NCBI GenBank assembly: GCA_020740775.1
Contig: JAHEWK010000014.1
Location: forward strand, 2,332,073-2,396,072
Source: Ilyonectria destructans
Taxonomy: Eukaryota; Ascomycota; Sordariomycetes; Hypocreales; Nectriaceae
Length of the DNA: 64,000 bases
Direction: 5' to 3'
The stretch's first letter is position 1, and each line of letters starts with the position of its first letter. The position numbers and the translations under genes were made by a program. This document shows positions 32,622 through 43,081 of this stretch, piece by piece. Below the pieces are notes generated by a model that had not been told where the DNA came from, made no database searches, and saw only the letters and a program-made list of their open reading frames with translations.

Positions 32622-32736
32622 ATACACATGCTAACTTATTTGACAGCTAGAAAATTGGTTAGAAAACGGTGTGAAGAGGTTATTTGAACGTGGGAATACC
32701 TCCAACAACAAGCCCAAAGCCAAGAAAACGGCATAA

Positions 32737-33843
32737 AAGTGGTATATACAAGTGATGTGCTCAATGTTACGAACCTCATCCGTGCTAATCCTCCTGCCTG
32801 AGTGAAATGGATTTCCAATTGCCAGAGGATGGATTAAAGAATAAGGGAACCAACAATGAAGGGCGCCGATAATGACCTAGATTCGAACTTAATTTATCCC
32901 CTTAATCAAAGTGGTGCGAATAATTGAGCCTGCCCGCCAGCTTTTTAATCTCTCAAGTATTCCCAAATCAACTCGCTGTCCTACTCTTTCCATTCAGCTT
33001 GTGCATTTCACTTTTGGTCTCGTCGGTCAGTATACCGGGATCCAACTGCAGTCCGCCGCTACAAGTTAGTAGTAAGGCTGCAGATCTTTGGGGGATTCTA
33101 ATGCTGCCTATAGCTGAAAGCTGTCGTCGACGTAATAAAGTGCAATCTGGCTGCGTAAGCTTCAGGGCAGAATAACACAGAAAAGTTGTTGTTTGTTCCC
33201 AAACTTGCGGTGCAAAATTTCCCAATTTAGTTCGCGTTTAAATACTGACTAAGACGCCTCAAGGACGCCTTTGAGACGTGTTGGAAGAAGACCCTGTATT
33301 ACGAAATCTCTGATAGATTGATATCCTGACCTTCATCAGATGGGAGGTCTGATAATCCTGGCCGGTCCGGATAACCGGCAACAATATCATCAATCTGAAC
33401 ACTATTGGATTGGGAGCCTGCAATCACATGTACTAAAGTCAGCCACTCATGTAGAAACTCGATATGCCAGCTCACGTTCTTTTCGCCTAACTCTACCAGT
33501 TTTGGCTTGGCGAGCTCACTAAACTGTTTTTGTCAACAGGCTAGTCGCCCTGCATAGCTGGCCAGATAAAAATCTTCCTCTAGGAAAGCCGAGCTGACTA
33601 GTGTGGCTTGGCGCTATTGAGGTCTTAGACTGACTAGTGCGTGATGAGCTGAGGAAAGTGTTGCGCCAGGTTCAAAAGGGAACGCACCATAGCTGGTAAT
33701 GTGCCGTATGTGCCGTAACAGAGGGGCATTTCGGAAAATATTATTAAAAGCGCACCTCGCGCTCGGCCCCGAAGTCTTCGGCTACCTCTGTACCTTGAAT
33801 CAAACAGCTAAAGGAGATACACGCTTCCTCCCTGCTCAAACGC
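32737..33843. other. Intergenic
   Basis: This 1.1-kb stretch lies between the end of the CorA-like gene and the secreted-protein gene. No conserved frame, RNA gene or repeat is recognised. Confidence 0.45.
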
Positions 33844-34743
33844 ATGTCTACTCGAAATTATCACACCACTATGTGGTCCTACGCTTTCCTCTCCGTACTT
33901 CTCTGCGGAGTGGCAATAGCCCTACCAGGGGGCTGTGGTGGAAAGTTGGGAATTCTCAACGTCACGTCGCCGACCTACAACGACCTCGTGTGGACGTGTG
34001 CCGGCATCAACCCAGGTTATCGTTCGCTCTATATGTCAGGACAGAACTACCTCTACGCCGCCGAGACAAAGGCCAATGTATCCGCCTGTGCAAACTTTTG
34101 CGGCGGATTTGACGGTATGAATGGCGCCGTATTCTACACCAACAAGACCTGCGCGTGCTGGCAGTATGGAGACCCCGTCACAAGTCCCTCGGCAGCTGAT
34201 TCCAGCTCTTCCAATGCCACCTACATCGACTTTTACGAGACGGGCCCTATATACCGACCGTCTCAGCCTCAGCACTGGGGTGTTTTTACTTGTCCCGCGG
34301 GGTCGTGGTCGATAGTTGGGACCTATTCGACTTGCTATCCGCTGAATTTCAAACCTTCTGGGCCACCGCTGGTCAAGCTAGGATGGGAGGGCTCAGCCTG
34401 TGGGAGTATCTGCGCGAGGGACTATAACGCTCACTTTGCTATCATGGAAAACTGGGGAAACTGCAGCTGCTATGGGAGCCTTAGTGGCCTCCGAGTCGCC
34501 TTCAATTATACATCACCGTACCAGCTGGTGGATATTTACGATTTTATATCCCATACTACCAGCACCACAAGTACAAGCACCACCAAAAAGCCAACTTCCA
34601 CTAAGAAGCCGACTACCACTAAGAAGACAACTACCACCAAGAAGACAACTACCACCAAGAAGCCAACCACTACGAAAAAGCCCACTACTACTAAAAAGTC
34701 AACTACAACTAAAAAGTCAACAACCACCAAGAAGTCAACATGA
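33844..34743 (+). CDS. Secreted cysteine-rich protein with Thr/Lys repeat tail
   Basis: A single exon encodes 299 residues from the ATG at 33844. A second ATG at 33871 (MWSYAFLSVLLCGVAIALPGG) gives a cleaner signal peptide and is probably the used start. The mature part has two similar-looking halves rich in Cys, Tyr, Trp and Asn-X-Ser/Thr sites (VWTCAGINPGY, ACANFCGGFDGMNGAVFY, KTCACWQYGDP; then FTCPAGSWSIVGTYSTCYP, SACGSICARDYNAHFAIM, GNCSCYG). This recalls PAN/WSC-like extracellular modules, but I cannot assign a named domain. The last 65 residues are TTTKK-type repeats ending abruptly at TGA, with no GPI tail. A basic Thr-rich tail could bind wall polysaccharide or host surfaces; that is speculation. 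Confidence 0.75.
   Translation: MSTRNYHTTMWSYAFLSVLLCGVAIALPGGCGGKLGILNVTSPTYNDLVWTCAGINPGYRSLYMSGQNYLYAAETKANVSACANFCGGFDGMNGAVFYTNKTCACWQYGDPVTSPSAADSSSSNATYIDFYETGPIYRPSQPQHWGVFTCPAGSWSIVGTYSTCYPLNFKPSGPPLVKLGWEGSACGSICARDYNAHFAIMENWGNCSCYGSLSGLRVAFNYTSPYQLVDIYDFISHTTSTTSTSTTKKPTSTKKPTTTKKTTTTKKTTTTKKPTTTKKPTTTKKSTTTKKSTTTKKST
34555..34740 (+). repeat. Coding 15-bp tandem repeat (TTTKK units)
   Basis: About ten copies of a degenerate ACTACCACTAAGAAG-like unit encode the Thr/Lys tail of the secreted protein. Copies differ mainly at third positions and in the codon after KK (Pro, Thr or Ser). Confidence 0.85.
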
Positions 34744-35470
34744 ACATCAAGCACTGTTAGTTCCACCAGAAAACATGAGCTACACCAAATATACTTGGTT
34801 CTGCGGGAGTGGACAGACTGAAAGGGCTGGTCGGATTTTGGTGTATTAGTTTATTGTCCTCGAACATGATATCTTCGCTTCGCCCATTGACATAGATCCG
34901 AACTTGCCATTGAGGATAAGCTGTTCCGGAAAGTTGATGGACCTGTGAATGCTTCCAACGTCTCTGGCCAAGTCGCGGGCATTTGACTCGGATAGAGGCT
35001 CTTCCAATCCTGCTTCCGACCGTCCTGCTCGTTCTTCCGACTTTTCCATCCCCACTTCCGATGCCTTTGTCCTGCTTCCGACCCTCTCGCCCTACGTCCA
35101 GTTGCCTTAGTCGTACTGCCAAGCCTCTATTTGAAATGTGACCAGTTTATTGGCCAAGACTCCTCCTGCGGAATGCGGGTTACAACCACGAGGCATTATC
35201 AAGCCGTCTTAAAGCCAGCAAAGTGGATCTTACTCGGGTAGATTTCATTCTCATTTGCTACTTCGGGTACTACCTTGGGGATCTCCGCGATTTACCCCAG
35301 CTTTCGGGAATAGGGATGATCCTCGAGCTGAGACGGGTATCTCTGGACAGATCAGATCATAATCCCCATCAACATAAAGAGCCCTGTCCAAGCTTGCATC
35401 CTCACAGGCAGCACACGTCCAAAGCTCTCCAGAGATCATCACCCTAGCCACAGCTCAGTAGCAACCAACT
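34744..35470 (+). promoter_or_regulatory. Intergenic upstream of the P450 gene
   Basis: These 730 bases lead to the P450 ATG. A CTTCCGA/CTTCCAA-like motif recurs several times between 35000 and 35085. No conserved coding sequence is seen. Confidence 0.35.
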
Positions 35471-37159
35471 ATGACGTTCTACAAGCCTGGCAATGTGGAG
35501 ATCTTCTCAACACTCTCGACCCCTTCCACAGTCCTTATCGTTGTGTGCGCCATTATTGCCGTTAGCCTTCTCCGAAACAAGTTTCGATCGGGCTTAAGAA
35601 ACATCCCCGGGCCGACACTCGCTGCCTACACAGCACTTTGGCGATGGCACGATGTACGCAAAGGCCAAGCACACCAGACGGCTATAAGCCTTCATAGGAA
35701 ATACGGATCGCTTGTTCGGATTGGCCCGAACCATGTCTCCGTTTCGGATCCTCAAGAAATCAAGAAGATTTATGGTCTCAAGTCCGGCTACACCAAGGTA
35801 CTACGAACACCATCACGCACGTTTTTAACCTACCAGATTCTAACTTATCTTAGACTGGGTTTTACCCCATTCAATCTATTACTTGGAAGGGAAAGCCCGA
35901 AGTAAACCTTTTCGGGACTCGAGACGAAGCTTACCACCGTGAAATGAAAAAGCCGATTGCCAATGCATTCAGTCTGACCACACTTCTAACGAACGAGCCC
36001 GCGGTTGACTCATGCACCAACCTCCTGATTGAAAAACTTGTGAAGTTTTCGGATGCGAAAAATCCAATTGATCTGGGAGAATGGGTTCAGTTTTACACCT
36101 TCGATGTCGTGGGGGAGCTTACCTTTGCAAAGAAGTTAGGCTTCTTGGAGACAGGAGGCGATGTCGATGGCATGATCGAAACCATTGAGGGCATCCTGGT
36201 AAGATAAGAGCATACCCATTCCGGACTTGCTAATCACGCCGTAGGTCTATGCTAGCCAAATTGGCCAAATTCCGGTTTGGCACAACTTCCTACTTGGCAA
36301 TCCGCTTCTCCCTTATCTCATTCCGTCGATGGAAAATTGGAACCAAGTCCTTACGTTTACCTTGAAAGCGGTAAATTCTGTGCTGGGAATCGATGGCGAT
36401 ACCGGAGGTAGCCTCAAAAAAGGCGGAGAGCTCGATGTTGAGGCTCTGGATCAACGGGGCGACATGCTGAGCAAGTGGTATTCTGTCAAGCTTGCGACAC
36501 CAGAAAGGATGTCAACTCGTGACATTGTTGTACACCTCAGTACCAATGTTTTCGCTGGATCGGATACGACTGCCATCGCCATTCGAGCTGTGCTTTACCA
36601 TTTGCTCAAGAATCCGGACAAGATGCAAAAGGTCGTCAGGGAAATCGACACTGCGGCTGCCGAAGGAAAGCTCAGCCAGCCAATTTCCTTCAAAGAGTCG
36701 ACCAACCATCTGCCATACATGCAAGCTGCAATCAAGGAAGGTATTAGGATCCACCCATCAGTCGGTTTGCTTCTTGAACGCCACGTGCCTCGAGGCGGCT
36801 CTGTCATTTGCGGAAAGCATATTGCCGAGGGAACAATTGTCGGAATAAATGCATGGGTCACTCAGCATGACCAAGACGTCTTCCCAAACCCAGACGCCTT
36901 TCGGCCAGAAAGATGGATGGATGCTTCCGAGGAGGAGTTGAAGATTATGGAGCAGTCATTCTTCGCCTTTGGCGCTGGAACTCGCACCTGCATTGGGAGA
37001 CACATTGCCGTGATGGAGATGGCAAAAATCATTCCGGAGCTTCTAAGGACGTTTGAGATATCACTAGCGGACCCCGGCGCAGAGTGGAAGACGAAGAATA
37101 TCTGGTTCGTGCAACAAGAAGGGCTTATTTGCAACTTGAAGAGAAGGGTGAAATCTTGA
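35471..37159 (+). CDS. Cytochrome P450 monooxygenase, pisatin-demethylase/benzoate-hydroxylase-like
   Basis: Three exons (35471-35797, 35854-36198, 36245-37159) with introns of 56 and 46 nt give 528 residues. An N-terminal membrane anchor (STVLIVVCAIIAVSLL) precedes the proline-rich hinge NIPGPTLAAY. The I-helix oxygen motif is FAGSDTTAIA, the K-helix ExxR is EGIR, the PERF-like segment is FRPERWMD, and the heme loop FFAFGAGTRTCIG contains the Cys thiolate ligand. All motifs needed for activity are present. The segments RKYGSLVRIGPNHVSVSD and KKIYGLKSGYTK are typical of the fungal clan around pisatin demethylase and similar detoxifying or secondary-metabolism P450s. It would act in the ER with an NADPH reductase; the substrate is unknown. 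An alpha/beta hydrolase gene follows on the same strand. Confidence 0.88.
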
Positions 37160-38075
37160 GATTGTTATTCAGGAAGGAGGCAGTATCGCAGCACTAAGCT
37201 AAGGGTTAATCGTTTCGTCGTTCTAATATCTCGCAAGTTCGATAATGATCCATATTCAGTTTGTTCTCCATCACATTCTAGTAGCTATATGTGATTCCAT
37301 ACATAAACCATGACATTTATAAACTCTGTATCAACGCCTCCACGAGTGCCACGGCAGTTTTTGGCATACGCGTTTAATAACCTGGGAAAAGAAATCGAAG
37401 CGGCTTCCCTTCCAAGCTACTTGCAGTAGACCTTGCGCGGATTTAATTAGAAAGACTTTAAACCAATGTAATGCCTTCACACAGGGTTCCGTAAATAGCC
37501 TCACAAAGTGGACAAGATCCAGCGCTTTTGTTCATATTACCAGCGGTGTAGGGTAAGCTGAAGCCGCAGTTGCCGAATTCCTGGAGAGAAATATTGCAGC
37601 AGGTAGAGCAGAGGGGCCCTTCTGTTCTCATATCATGCGTAGCTAAAGATTCAAACATGTGTCCTTGAATATTGGCTTGTGAGTCATTCTGTCAGTGAAG
37701 TCCAGATACTAAGGCCATTTGCATTCAGAACTTGAACGCGCCCAGTATTTGGCCGATCCTTCTCGATCAATCTCATCCATTAGGGAGGTGCATCAATCTG
37801 CTATTCGGCCCGTCATTCTTCCGATTTGGTTCGGCTGTGTGCTGATGTAGGACACCGGCCTGAGAGATAACAGGAGACGGATGACCGGCTGTCCTATAAC
37901 GTAGGACCTAACAGGGCACATTGGTACCTTTGTCGCCCCACTGTAGGACACGATGACCCAAACTGGCTGGTGCTTGAGGGTGATTTATCACGGATGTTAC
38001 ATGTCTATTTAAAAGGCAACACATTTCTTCTTGTTCAACTCTTGTCCTGTGACCTGTACGAGACTTGACCGCAAA
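37160..38075. other. Intergenic with a small HET-like fragment
   Basis: This region lies between the P450 and the hydrolase. It holds the fragment listed at 37458-37658. The sequence GTAGGAC occurs three times between 37840 and 37950, upstream of the hydrolase; its role is unknown. Confidence 0.4.
37458..37658 (-). pseudogene. Possible N-terminal remnant of a HET-type gene
   Basis: A 66-codon frame from an ATG encodes GPLCSTCCNISLQEFG and SAGSCPLCEAIYGTL. The pair CxxC...CPLC with this spacing is how many fungal heterokaryon-incompatibility (HET) proteins begin, before the HET domain. No HET domain follows in any frame, and the frame stops. It is either a truncated remnant or a chance match. 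Confidence 0.35.
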
Positions 38076-39217
38076 ATGGCCACTGATAGCAACAACCCGA
38101 TACGCCGCCCGCTTCCGCCGGGCTTCACAGATCACTCGTTCCAGTCCAAGAGCGGAGCGGAGCTTAGTGTGCGAGTTTGGCCGGCTGATCCAGCTCCCAC
38201 AGAGCCGGCGCCCTTTGTCGTCTGGACACACGGCGGTGCGTACATGGGCGGACATCACTTTCTCCCTCTCTCTTGGCTGGGACCTGGCTTCCTTCAGCGC
38301 GGATATCATCTTGTGTCACACAATTATCGCCTCGGACCGCAGGCTCGGCTCGACGATGAGTTGGACGACTGTCTTGAAGCCGTAGCATGGTGTCGCTCCA
38401 ACTTGGCGGATATTCTGGGGAGTGACCTCGTCGATGTCGACCGCTATGTCGTCTGCGGCGAGTCCTCTGGTGGCACTCTCGCTGGCCTGATGGGTCATCA
38501 TTTAAACCCGCCCCCCAAGGCCGTCATCGACGTTTACGGCATTGTCGACTTTTTGGCGCCCGACACCAAGAAGAAGCTCTTCGGCGTCCCCAAGTCCGAC
38601 AAGGACCTGCCGCCGTGGGAAGGCGAGTTCTCCGCCGAAGAACTGGACGCATTCCTCAGCGACCGCGACCCGGCCAACCTCATCACAGACGCGCTAGACT
38701 GGGACGAACAGGACCTAATGTCCGACGACGATCTTTCTGCGTATCTCAAGACCGAGTTCCGGTATACTAAGCGCATCCGTCTCCAGGCGGCAATGCAGTT
38801 GTGGAGGGCCATGCAGCGGCCGCCTCGGTCACTGTTGAGGGCCGTGTTCCACGAAGACGACTTTACCGACGATGATGCTTTGAATAAATTCATCGAGTCT
38901 ATGAGCCCTCTGCGCCTTCTTGAAGCTAAGACGTGGTATCCACCAACCGCCTTCCTCCATGGGACAGGCGACTTCAACGTCGAGGTGGAGCAGAGTTACA
39001 TGTTCGCCAAGAAATTGAAGGAGATGGGTGTACCAGTCGTCGAGTGCTATGAGCCCGGCGAGACGCATGTCTTTGACGACAAGTATACAGTGAGTGAAGT
39101 ATGGCAGCTGAAAGTAGAGTGAAGCTACTAACTATACCTTAGGGTCCTGAGGTTCCCGGCTGGGATCTATATATCCAACCGATCCTCGACTTCATCGACG
39201 AGCATGTTGACAAGTAA
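38076..39217 (+). CDS. Alpha/beta hydrolase (abhydrolase_3, HSL/esterase-like)
   Basis: Two exons (38076-39089 and 39143-39217) with a 53-nt intron (GTGAGT...TTAG) encode 362 residues. The oxyanion-hole motif HGG occurs in VWTHGGAYMGG, the nucleophile elbow is GESSGG (Ser in G-x-S-x-G), the acid is probably the Asp in GTGDFNVE, and the base is the His in GETHVFDD. The order and spacing match the hormone-sensitive-lipase-like family, which cleaves ester or lactone bonds. No signal peptide is seen, so it is probably cytosolic. The frame extends upstream only through a TTG. It follows a P450 on the same strand, a pairing common in detoxification and secondary metabolism. Confidence 0.87.
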
Positions 39218-39477
39218 ATGATTCCCGAGAACAATGCGAAGATCTAAAAGTGGGAATCCAATCAACTAGACTGAATAACTTGAAAAGTCTATACCTAGGC
39301 CGTTGAAAACATACTAACCATGTTACCGGTGGAACATATAGCAGAGGAGAATAGATATCAGAAGGAAAAGCAGACTGCCTATTCAATTGCGTAATTATCT
39401 AAGGTCATTCCATTTGCCCATCTAGCTGTCAATATTGCCTGCCACTGGATTCAGGAAACCCGGCTGCATCATGGCCG

Positions 39478-40728
39478 TCAGAAAGAGGGTGTCAAGCTGG
39501 ATCTGGTCGTTTGAGAAAATGCACCCACCAACCGACTTCGCTTAAGTTCCCTCTTTGAGTAGTACTTAGCCATATTATACAGCGCTAATAGCTTTACTCT
39601 TGTCTGATTAGGCTCCCTCAGGTATTGGAAAGGGCAGAACTCATCTCTCAAGGCAAAATGCGTTCCCTCAAATGCAGACGCCTCAGGGATATAGCGGCGT
39701 GAATCATGTCCAGTGATGGTGTTGGTATGGGAAAGCCAGATTGGGTCATCCAAGTCTCGCCCATAGCCATAGTTCTTCCAAGTGGTAAGCACCATCGCGG
39801 ACCTCATGCCTTGTCTTTCGCAGCATGATATAATGAATGCGGTACAGCAATCATCACACAATGTACCCTTGTTTCTTGTTGTTGTTCCATAATTCGGGGG
39901 GGATGCAATGCCTCGTGGCGTTTCCTTCTCTTGCCAAACGCAGTCATGTGCAAATCGCGTGACCACGTCCCGGTCCGCATTGGGCTCGGACCCTTTCAAG
40001 ACGTGCTACCATTCGTGATGCTCGCAGATATGCATCAAGTGGTGGTTGTTCTTCAGAAACTCCGTCAAAAGCGGTACAATGATGCTCAAATCTCTTTGGT
40101 AAATGTTAATATTCGATTCCACTATGAGCTGGTCGTGAATGACCCTGGCCCGCCCCCTGAAATAAATTTTCCCCAGAAAATTGGGTCCTGTCGAGTACTG
40201 TTCTACCGTGTATAGCATGCTGGGACGATAGAAGCTGCTTTTATGCCGGTGGCTCCTTAGAATGGCGGCAACCATGTCGAATCGCAATGGCGCCATTTCC
40301 CCGTACCCAATGGCTTGCATTCTTTCGGTTCCGCGACTCAAGCAGGCGCGTTGTCCTTCAAAACGGGACGGTTCCTCTCCGGGCCTGAATCGAGGGAGAT
40401 GGGAGTACTGGCACACGGGGCATAATATCTCTCCCTTCTCCATCTGGTATCCATCGCTCTCAAGGCGTTGAAGGAGCAGGAATTTGTCCCCGGCATGTAG
40501 CCTCAGGGCACCTCTCCCGATCGTCGAAAGGGCCTGTCGGCATGAGAGAACAAGAGCGGCACGGTCGACGTCGCTAAGGTGCCGGCATGTCTGTGAGACG
40601 AGGTGATGATGGTTGAAAAAACTTGAAACATTTGTTGGTGCACCATCCCAGCGCCTCCTTGCCTGCGCCAGTCTCTCCCTCAAGCTGACGAGTTTTTTCA
40701 TAGCCGATGAAGCCCAAGGAAGTGCCAT
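39478..40728 (-). pseudogene. F-box-type fungal gene interrupted by an in-frame TAG
   Basis: From the ATG at 40728 the frame runs 240 codons to TAG 40008-40006 (after HHEW). It then continues open in the same frame for another 175 codons to 39478. The upstream half has an F-box-like segment (LVSQTCRHLSDVDRAALVLSC) and CPVCQYSHLP. The downstream half has a CDDCCTAFIISC cysteine cluster and MVLTTWKNYGYGRDLDDPIW. This split layout of F-box plus Cys-rich tail is common in an unnamed fungal family. The simplest reading is a single point mutation (for example CAG to TAG) that has truncated the protein. A short intron across the stop is unlikely, as no suitable splice pair is seen. Confidence 0.6.
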
Positions 40729-41399
40729 GATGAGACCAAGGGGATACTGGAGTCGGCTGTGGGCGCCTCAGGGTGAGCAAACTGATCTGCAGAGGAGAGA
40801 TGGGTGGATTTTATTCTCAGTGAAGCATTTTTCCATCTATTGCTGACTTATATTTTAACTCCTGGATTTTTTCAACCTTTATGGGTTCCTCGTGATCGTC
40901 CATGTGGATTGTTTAATACGCGTCTGCTCCGCATACTCCAGATTTTGGGTTAAGGATCCACAAACTATCTTGATAGAAATCACAATATTTTCACCAAGGA
41001 GTACTTAAACCCAATGATTCCATGGCTACTATGAGAATGCACAAACTATAATAAATAAAACACCAAGTCTATCTCAGGCAGTTTGACGAGAAAAACCTAT
41101 GACAATTTGCTAGTCGATGATAAAGTCGATCTCCTGACCCCCTAATTGGGCTGCTATAAAGTTCACTTATTAAGACTGACGGATAATAACGACTAAAAGT
41201 ATATTATATGTTTATTAAAACTGACAGATAATATCGACTAAAAGTATATTATAGGTAGTATTAATTAACTAGATAAAATAGAAAAAGCCGAGATAGATAT
41301 AGTTATATTAAGAGATTTACAGTAGATATTATAGTTAGTATAGTAGACAGTAGGAAGCTATATATTAATTACCTTAATAATTTAATCTATTAAGATATT
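40729..41399. other. AT-rich degraded intergenic DNA
   Basis: Base composition becomes very AT-rich from about 40980, with TA-rich words. This is typical of RIP-degraded repeats in Pezizomycotina. No coding sequence is seen. Confidence 0.5.
41167..41253. repeat. Two adjacent 42-bp direct repeats differing mostly by G/A
   Basis: 41167-41208 and 41212-41253 match except for three positions; two are G in the first copy and A in the second. This polarity fits RIP-type transitions acting on a local duplication. Confidence 0.7.
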
Positions 41400-41735
41400 A
41401 TAAAAAGTAAAATAATAAATAAAATAATAAATAAAATAATAAATAAAATAATAAATAAAATAATAAATAAAATAATAAATAAAATAATAAATAAATAATA
41501 AATAAAATAATAAATAAAATAATAATAAAATAATAATAAAATAATAAATAAAATAATAAATAAAATAATAAATAAAATAATAAATAAAATAATAAATAAA
41601 ATAATAAATAAATAATAAATAAATAATAAATAAAATAATAAATAAAATAATAAATAAAATAATAAATAAAATAATAAATAAAATAATAAATAAAATAATA
41701 ATAAAATAATAAATAAAATAATAAATAAAATAATA
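41400..41735. repeat. Long AT-only microsatellite, 11-bp unit
   Basis: About 335 bases of near-perfect repeats of AAATAATAAAT with occasional shorter or longer units. It contains only A and T. Confidence 0.95.
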
Positions 41736-43081
41736 CCCTGGATGTCCCGTGGCGTCGGCCTATATTAGAGCTCTCGTATACATAAGAGGAAATTTCAGCT
41801 GGCAAGAAAAGACTAGGTCAGCTTTTAGGAGCATCGCAGAAAAGATTCGAATCAAGACATAGCGACTACGATAACTACGGAACAGGCAGTACAGGGCGGC
41901 ATTGGGGACTCACTGCCGCGTGACAAGGCAGATATCTCAGCACAGAGCGATAACACTTCACCTTCGCCTTTCGAACTGCATGTACAAAATATGGTTGGAT
42001 AATTGCAACATGAGCAGTTTACGCCTAACACTAAGTCCCTTTATAGATATGGTCTTCCCTTCTGGGGCAACGAGAATGGACAAAAGTACAGATGCAACTT
42101 TTTCCGCTCCGTCGCAAGTAGGAACGAAACTAATGGTGATGCAGCCACAGGATGACACGTATTCAGAAATAGTCGTATACATAGCATGCAAAGGTTGATG
42201 TTGTGACAGTACGGATTAATCATGGCTCCTAGGATGCGTAAGTTTAAGGGGCGGATCCATTGGGCTCCCGACTGCTGTTTGCGTCCGCCAGCACGTGTGG
42301 GTTCAGGGCTAGCCGTCTCAATGCCTTGGCGGTGTCAGAGTTCCCGATTCTTAGCTTCGCAACTTTACCCATTTTAGAAACGATCATACGTGCATTTGCA
42401 AATTTGGCTTCCCGCTGAATCTTATCGAGATTGATATTGCTGCCCTGGATTGCGTGCTATTTCATTTCGGCCTTAGTCTCTCGGCCGCGCAAGCGATCAG
42501 GTTAGATCCGAACTGTGTGGTGTCATTTAAAGTCTGGGACTATTTTTCTTCGCCGGGGCAACTGTCCCTTCAGCTATATTTAAATGTGGAGATATCATCT
42601 GCGGGTCTCACATTGATGTCTACGATTGGCTGTCAAAGATTTGCAACTAGTGATTCCCTAATGCAAGAATGGGACGACTTGCTTCTGTGGCGGACTTAGC
42701 GTCTCACTGAGGTGCGCCGCTTATCATCCCTGAGTAGCTCTAGAACCCTCACCGCCAACATCAAGTTACATTGGTGGCTAGCCGAGCCTGTCAGTGAGGC
42801 TGCAGTCATTCTGCAATGCACTAGAGCACATTGAGAGGAAGCAATGCGGGTATATGAATCAGCAACCTGCCTGCAAACTTCTGAGCCTTCGTCCCAACTA
42901 TCACCTTCTCAACCTACGACACACAGTCACTCTCGCCGTTTCTTATCAGCTTGTTCTTTGCCACATCTTCTCCAGAAAGTAATTTGGATGGTCACTCGGA
43001 TTCATCTGCTCCCAGGCTTCCCATCCACATCCGGCCCCGTTGCAGCATTTATTCTCGAAACACTCACAACGGCATATCATC
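41736..43081. other. Intergenic with one short protein-like frame
   Basis: This 1.3-kb region precedes the HPt gene. A minus-strand frame between about 42252 and 42460 reads like real protein (INLDKIQREAKFANARMI, then KVAKLRIGNSDTAKALRRLA). It is closed by stops on both sides and I recognise no family, so it may be a relic or chance. Confidence 0.35.

Larger units (their letters stand above)
25671..32736 (+). pseudogene. CorA-like (magnesium-transporter-domain) gene with a nonsense codon and a retrotransposon in its last intron
   Basis: Seven coding segments can be placed: up to 25792, then 25845-26256, 26330-26569, 26623-26703, 26757-26786, 26846-26968 and 32647-32736. All splice in phase; the true start is not found and lies at or before 25671. 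The N-terminal part is a fungal-specific domain (IFPERAPGLWDRP, LMAATNIGNMS, TVPDQQL). A long helical region follows, and then the CorA-type tail with the pore motif GMN in SLFGMNINL and a second membrane helix (YLLVGGVCLVSKIVGWLIF). Codon 26897-26899 is TAG between DWR and YLL, where family members have an aromatic residue, probably Trp. The last intron, about 58 bp when empty, contains a complete LTR retrotransposon. The gene is therefore probably dead or truncated before its second membrane helix. Confidence 0.78.

Noticed and set aside
34536..34766. Val/Phe-rich minus-strand frame over the TTTKK repeats
   Set aside because: Complement of the coding repeat tail of the secreted protein; no independent support.
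41398..41805. 135-residue minus-strand frame made of Ile, Leu, Phe and Tyr
   Set aside because: It is the translation of the A/T microsatellite, not a membrane protein.
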